From Strongylocentrotus droebachiensis (taxonomy: Eukaryota; Echinodermata; Echinoidea; Camarodonta; Strongylocentrotidae): DNA of 64,000 bases. A program made the position numbers and the translations under genes. The number at the start of each line of letters is the position of its first letter. Within the stretch, counting starts at the first letter, position 1. Under the pieces are notes generated by a model. The model saw only the letters and a list, made by a program, of their open reading frames with translations. It was not told the DNA's origin and ran no database searches. This document shows, piece after piece, positions 58,861 through 64,000 of this stretch. The stretch lies in the NCBI GenBank assembly GCA_035222895.1, contig JAVYIG010002107.1, forward strand, positions 207,354 to 271,353, written 5' to 3'.

Positions 58861-58890
58861 CACCCACACGCACACCCACACACACACACG
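58827..58890. repeat. (CA)n microsatellite at right edge of duplication
   Basis: Interrupted CA array; homology to copy 1 ends within it. Confidence 0.85.
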
Positions 58891-59097
58891 CATACAGGTA
58901 TAGGGTGGAAAGTGGGGAATCTGAGTATATCCAGGGAAATGGGGATATTTGTCAGAACACTCAGATGACCATCTAAGTCAACCAAAATGACAAAAATAGT
59001 TTTAAAATACGATTAGAAAATGTTATCAGGAGACTTTCATGAAAGAAACAAGAAATTCTAAATTTGACTGTTTGCATTGGATCAGAGGACACACAAT

Positions 59098-60240
59098 CTC
59101 TCATGATGTCAAATGAGTGAACATGCATGTTCCCAGTTTCAATACACCACAACACACGCAAATGTATATTGCAAGTATATTGTACATATGACCCCAGTTC
59201 CAATGTCCTAAACACACACCATTTGAGAAACTGTGCCTGTTCCCTCTTCCAATGTACCATAACACACACACAAGTGTATATTGCAAGTATGTTGTACATA
59301 TGACCCCAGTTCCAATGTCCTAAACACACACCATTTGAGAAACTGTGCCTGTTCCCTCTTCCAATGTACCATAACACACACACAAATGTATATTGCAAGT
59401 ATGTTGTACATATGACCCCAGTTCCAATGTCCTAAACACACACCATTTGAGAAACTGTGCCTGTTCCCTCTTCCAATGTACCATAACACACACACAAATG
59501 TATATTGCAAGTACGTTGTACGTGACCCCAGTTTCAATGTACTAAACACACACCATTTATCACACGAGAAACCGTGCATGCATGCTCCCACTTCCAATGT
59601 ACCATAACACATGTATTGCAAGTTTGTAGTACACGACCCCAGTTCCGATGTCCTAAACACACCAGAAACCGTGCATACCCCACTTCCAATGTACCATAAC
59701 ACACACAAATGTTTTGCAAGTATGCAGTACATGAGCCCTGTTCCAATGTCCTAAACACACCAGAAACCGTGCATACCCCACTTCCAATTACCATAACACA
59801 CACAAATATTTTGCAAGTATGCAGTAGATGACCCCTGTTCCAATGTCCTAAACACACACCATTTATCACACGAGAAACTGTGCGTGTTCCCACTTCCAAT
59901 GTAAAATAACACACACAAATGTATTGCAAGTATGCAGTATATGAGCCCTGTTCCAATGTCCCAAACACACACCATTTATCACATGAGAAACCGTACATGT
60001 TCCCATTCTCAATGCACCATATTACACACACATGATTTGTATGTGTATTTCATGTGTGTAGTAGATGACCCCAGTTCCAATGTCACATTTATCACATGAG
60101 AAACCATGCATGTTTTCACTTTAAATGTACCATAGCACATACAAATGTATTGCTATTATGTAGTACGTACATGCTGACCCCAGTTCCAATGTCCCAAAAC
60201 ACACACCATTAATCACATTGTGAAAATCTAGCCATTCCCA
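59098..60240. repeat. ~112-bp minisatellite, about ten units
   Basis: TGACCCCAGTTCCAATGTCC anchors recur near 59,188, 59,301, 59,413, 59,523, 59,635, 59,731, 59,826, 59,941, 60,064 and 60,175. Units also share AAACACACACCATTT, GAGAAACTGTGC, CTTCCAATGTACCATAACAC and TTGCAAGTATG. The first three units are nearly identical, and later ones are shortened and diverged. Long minus-strand frames with repeated cysteine-rich peptides here are translations of the repeat, not genes. Confidence 0.92.
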
Positions 60241-60679
60241 GTTTCATTGCACTATATGTCGCATATCACACTTGTTATCTAACTCCCAGGGACCAGTGAA
60301 ATGACTCTCTAACATATATTTTCTTACATCAGCTAGCTTAAACAAAAAAGAACTACAAATTCAAAATTTGACTGTTTGGATTGGCATATTAACTTTTTTA
60401 TTCATCAAGTTTATTACAACTGTGTTCTGTCTTGTTTATATGGCGTCCTTTAGGGTTCTGGAAACATGGTGCTCCAAAATAAAGCACCATCATGATGCTT
60501 CCCATGTCCATTTAACCACACTGTTGCCACATGTACATTGTATACCTCCCTGCATGATTTATATTATTGGTTATGAATATAAAAGATAAGTGCAATATCA
60601 AAAGACTCATCTTTTATTGTTCGTGAACTTGTATGATACAGATATCCATAAGGCAACAATGTGTGTTAAAAAATGAATT
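60241..60679. other. Non-coding interval
   Basis: No gene supported; the 73-codon frame at 60,368 has no recognisable features. Confidence 0.5.
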
Positions 60680-60775
60680 TAAAGGGCAAGTCCACCCTTA
60701 TATCTTGTTCCTTTGTATGAAAGCAGAAACGTCAGAAAAACAGATCAGTGAGAGTTTGAGAAAGATTGGACACAT
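60680..60775 (+). repeat. Dispersed repeat beginning AAAGGGCAAGTCCACCC
   Basis: Related to the minus-strand copy at 22,330-22,550; only the first ~95 bases are clearly shared. Confidence 0.6.
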
Positions 60776-60793
60776 AATACAAAAAGCACGATT

Positions 60794-62370
60794 ATGTGTG
60801 CCCTGTATTTGATAGCAGAATGAAACAGTAAAAATCCTTGTTTTCCTTTATTTTAAAGAGGCTCAACTTGAGAACCTGAAAACACTTGTCACGTATTTAT
60901 TGGTGTATTGTAATTGTAAAATACTTTTCGTTACTCAAACAATGAAAAAGTAAAGGGATTATTTTTATAATCTTAAAAATCAATCACTGCATAGTTCTCT
61001 AAAACCATGTGAAGTTAATAACAGTGGCACAATTAACTGCCAAACTTAGGAAAAATTCTCCTTAAATTCTTTTAACTTTTAACTCAAAATAGCAAAAAAA
61101 CAAACAGTGTGCCTCATATTGAGTGCCAAACATCTGACAAATAATCTGTAAAGAAAAAGAGCCGTCTGACTTGACTGCATTATTTTGCGTACAAATCCGG
61201 CATTTGCTCCTTGAAATGTATGAATCCTATAGTCCAAAAACAATGGCCCTTGCGTGATTGGGATACCAAGTAATTTCTCACAAACTTCTTGATATGTGTC
61301 TAGGGAAGAGGCAATATGTAGGCCTTCTGAAAACATGTGTGCCCTGTATTTGATGGCAGAATGAAACAGTAAAAATCCTTGTTTTCCTTTATTTTAAAGA
61401 GGCTCAACTTGAGAACCTGAAAACACTTGTCATGTATTTATTGGTGTATTGTAATTGTAAAATACTTCTCGTTACTCAAACAATGAAAAAATAAAGAGAT
61501 TATTTTTATAATCTTAAAAATCAATCACTGCATAGTTCTCTAAAACCATGTGAAGTTAATAACAGTGGCACAATTAAACTGCCAAACTTAGGAAAACTTC
61601 TCCTTAAATTCTTTTAACTTTTAACTTAAAATAGCAACCAAAAAACAGTGTGCCTCATATTGAGTGCCAAACATCTGACAAATATTCTGTAAAGAAAAAG
61701 AGCCGTCTAACTTGACTGCATTTTTGTGCGTACAAATCCGGCATTTGCTTCTTGAAATGTATGAATGCTATAGTCCAAAATTAATGGCCCTTGCGTGATT
61801 GGGTTACCAAGTAATTTCTCACAAACTTCTTGATATGTGTCTAGGGAAGAGGCAATATGTAGGCCTGCTGAAAACATGTGTGCCCTGTATTTGATGGCAG
61901 AATGAAACAGTAAAAATCCTTGTTTTCCTTTATTTTAAAGAGGCTCAACTTGAGAACCTGAAAACACTTGTCTTGTATTTAATGGTGTATTATAATTGTA
62001 AAATACCTCTCGTCTCTCAAGCAATACAAAATAAAGGGATTATTTTTGTAATCTTAAAAATCAATCACTGCATAGTTCTCTCAAACCATGTGAAGTTGTA
62101 AACAGTGGCACAATTAAACTGCCAAAATTTAGGAAAACTTCTCCTTAAATTCTTTTAACTTTTAACTCAAGCAACAACAAAAAGCAGTGTGCATCATATT
62201 GAGTGCCAAACATGTACATCTGACAAATAATCTGTAAAGAAAAAGAGCCGTCTGACTTGACTGAATTATTTTGCGTACAAATCCGGCATTTGCTCCTAGA
62301 AATGTATGAATCCTATAGTCCAAAATTAATGGCCCTTGCGTGATTGGGTTACCAAGTAATTTCTCACGAA
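60794..62370. repeat. ~541-bp unit repeated three times, containing a copied exon end
   Basis: Units start at about 60,794, 61,335 and 61,876 (TGTGCCCTGTATTTGATGGCAG); the third stops near 62,370. Shared blocks include AGAGGCTCAACTTGAGAACC, CAATCACTGCATAGTTCTCT, AAAGAGCCGTCTGACTTGAC and CCCTTGCGTGATTGGG. On the minus strand each unit contains sequence coding for FVRNYLV.QSRKGH, the end of the neighbouring gene's last exon, followed by its downstream DNA. The third unit is continuous with the real exon. Units 1 and 2 diverge upstream of that point, reading through GACACATATCAAGAAG instead. Confidence 0.9.
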
Positions 62371-63836
62371 ATCCTTCACGTTCCGCCATGTTCGTCTGTG
62401 AAGGATTCTGTTGGCATCAAGTAGTTTTGAATGGCATTCTTCCCAGGCAGTCGTTTGATCAGGACGTCATCCTCGAAAGAGTCTAACACCAACATTTTCT
62501 CTGCTCTAGTCCATGGCAACTTCTTTTTAAAGCCTTTCTTCACTTGCTTCTTCTTCTTCTTCTTGCCTTGAAAGCACAAAAAAGGAATATAAAAGAAATA
62601 AATGTGTGCCCTACTGAATATTTAGCTAACTAAATACGGTGGTTCTGGTGAACCAGTCTTGGTTCCAGATATCCTAATTTGTGGATTTTTACTTCAGTTT
62701 TGGGGGTCAGGAGTGTAGACAGGTACTGTCTATTTTCTTTGGCGCTGTAGTTAATATGGTCAAGTTGCAGATGCTAAGAGCAGTATGAGAAAATCTGTTA
62801 TTTTGGTGGCCATAATGAAGAGGTCAGTGAACGGGAAAGTCTTCACTGCAGTCCTAATGACGACTCTCAAGTTCAAATTTGTTTGAGAGAGTTTGAAATA
62901 GAAATAGCAAAAATCGAGCCAGAAAAAGAAAACGTTCGATTGAAAGGGCTTTAGCAGGAAGAGAAGGATATTTTACACCAGAAATTTGCTTTTGCATGGA
63001 GTGCCGATCGATTCAAAACATCTCGACATCACAAATAAAAAAAACATGAAGTGGGTGCATGTAACAATATATATTACTACTATTTTTGTTGAACAAGACT
63101 TACCTTTATTGCTCATTTCATTTTCTGGGGTTTCTGCAGACAGTTCTCCTTCTCTGGCTTCTGCTGACAGATCATCTTCTCTGGCTTCTGATGATTCGTA
63201 TTCCGAAGAGTACACAATGTCTGTGTGTATGTAAAATATTGATAATAATAATAATATATTACATTTATAAAGCGCTTAATCGCTGAACAAAAATTAAAAA
63301 AATAATGTTAACCTACAAGTTTTAACAATATTATACATGATACATAATTATGATAACAAATTCATAACACAAATTAAACTGCCATTAATACACACTATGT
63401 AGTTTACAAAATCTAATGTTCAAATCCGAAACCCTATATGTGAGTCCAGTATAGTTGTGCTAAAATCAACAAGCACATTTAGAGGACCGGCTAGTCTTTT
63501 AATTATGCACACCTCTTTCCTAAGTCTGTGACTTCACTATTACATGTACACTGCATACTTTTGAGAACTCTACCCCAATCCCCAACGTCAAATCATATCC
63601 AAAAAAAAAATTGTATAACATTTTTAATATGCTCTTAGTATTCCTATCATTAACAGTATGATTCCAAAAACTATGATTTTCTTCAACAAAAATATAATCA
63701 CTCATTTCCTTACCATCATCCTGAGAGATTTCAAGCTCTTCCAAGGTTTTGTTCTTGAGAACTTCTGATGGCTGACCAACTCCTCCTTCTAATGCAAGCA
63801 ACATCTTCGAAACTTTGGCGACCTGCAGTGTTGCAT
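62326..63836 (-). CDS. Host gene, last three exons; PWT/RTW-domain protein of unknown function (partial)
   Basis: Spliced minus-strand gene, 5' part outside the window. Exon A 63,836-63,714 (acceptor AACACAG, donor G|GTAAGG) encodes LQVAKVSKMLLALEGG and LKNKTLEELEISQDD. Exon B 63,220-63,104 (acceptor CACACAG, donor G|GTAAGT) encodes an acidic repeat-like stretch, EAREDDLSAEAREGELSAE. Exon C begins 62,566 after TTTCAAG and encodes KKKKKK, KKLPWTRAEKMLVLDSF and a PGK; one frame on, TWRNVKDFVRNYLV ends at TAA 62,326-62,328. All introns are phase 1 and the frames join. From memory, PWT.EE...PGK...RTW..K..V domains end many uncharacterised animal proteins. The lysine run suggests nuclear location. 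A one-base shift near 62,438 breaks exon C; without it the frame ends at 62,376. Biochemical role unknown. Confidence 0.7.
62567..63103 (-). other. Intron between exons B and C
   Basis: Starts GTAAGTCTTG and ends in a T-rich tract then TTTCAAG. No other gene seen inside. Confidence 0.65.
63221..63713 (-). other. Intron between exons A and B, with a SINE-like tail
   Basis: Starts GTAAGGAAAT and ends ACATACACACAG. It contains an ATA microsatellite (63,241-63,262) followed by ATTACATTTATAAAGCGCTTAA, similar to TTTATATAGCGCC words at about 4,767 and 30,319, probably the end of a dispersed short repeat. Confidence 0.6.
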
Positions 63837-64000
63837 CTGTGTTATTCGATAGGGTTGGGAAGAAAGTTATGACATTAGGGTTTACATTTTTGGATATGCA
63901 AGTGACATGCAAAGAAACCACTCGACCTATCATTTTGAGAAAAAATCCTGCCCTGTTCCAATGCTGTTGAAAATGAAAGGGAACATGAAATTAACATTAC

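Larger units (their letters stand above)
42072..58890. repeat. Large direct duplication, copy 2
   Basis: Same order and orientation as bases 1-15,880: gypsy gag-pol and LTR, foldback element, receptor gene, LINE remnant, full LINE, non-coding tail. Differences seen include a 7-base stretch in the LTR missing from copy 1, about 30 extra bases in the poly-C/poly-G element near 50,000, an 886-bp insertion at 53,535-54,420, and about 25 extra bases near 58,345. The match may extend left of 42,072, which cannot be tested because copy 1 begins at the window edge. After about 58,890 copy 2 runs into unrelated minisatellite sequence. Confidence 0.93.

Noticed and set aside
59208..60031. Cysteine-rich repetitive protein on the minus strand
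   Set aside because: The frames coincide exactly with the 112-bp minisatellite, overlap each other in different frames and lack a start context or splice logic.

Overview
The window is eukaryotic, repeat-dominated DNA with very little host coding sequence. It holds an intronless seven-transmembrane receptor gene, the end of a spliced gene with good splice sites, non-LTR retrotransposons, a Ty3/gypsy element and many small inverted-repeat elements. This mix suggests a marine invertebrate, most likely an echinoderm. That is an inference from repeat and receptor style, because no diagnostic host gene is present.

The main architectural feature is a near-identical direct duplication. Bases 1-~15,880 recur at 42,072-~58,890. 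Each copy carries, in order, a minus-strand Ty3/gypsy element (cut by the window edge in copy 1, complete with both LTRs and a 5-bp target duplication in copy 2), a 2.3-kb foldback element, the receptor gene, a LINE reverse-transcriptase remnant, and a long plus-strand CR1/L2-like LINE. A non-coding tail follows and ends in a (CA)n microsatellite, where the copies stop matching. The same gypsy target duplication, the same frameshifts and the same LINE insertion site occur in both copies, so the block was copied after those insertions (or the two copies are alleles placed in series by the assembler). Copy 2 additionally carries an 886-bp insertion inside the LINE that left no target-site duplication.

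Between the copies (15.9-38.1 kb) the DNA is a transposon graveyard. It contains a third, diverged copy of the block's tail (16.97-19.1 kb) loaded with nested elements, including a 357-bp near-perfect palindrome with a 9-bp target duplication. It also contains a degenerate minus-strand LINE (21.6-27.2 kb) split by a hAT-like element full of minisatellite, a TTAA-flanked inverted-repeat element (29.97-31.25 kb), two pogo/Tigger-like TA elements (32.1 and 32.7 kb), and another LINE 3' fragment (34.2-34.8 kb).

To the right of copy 2 lie a ~112-bp minisatellite (59.1-60.2 kb), a ~541-bp unit repeated three times (60.8-62.4 kb), and the last three exons of a minus-strand host gene (63.84-62.33 kb). 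All its introns are phase 1 and its final exon encodes a PWT...RTW-type domain. The 541-bp units copy the end of that exon plus its downstream sequence. No bacterial-style operon, CRISPR array, rRNA or convincing tRNA was seen.
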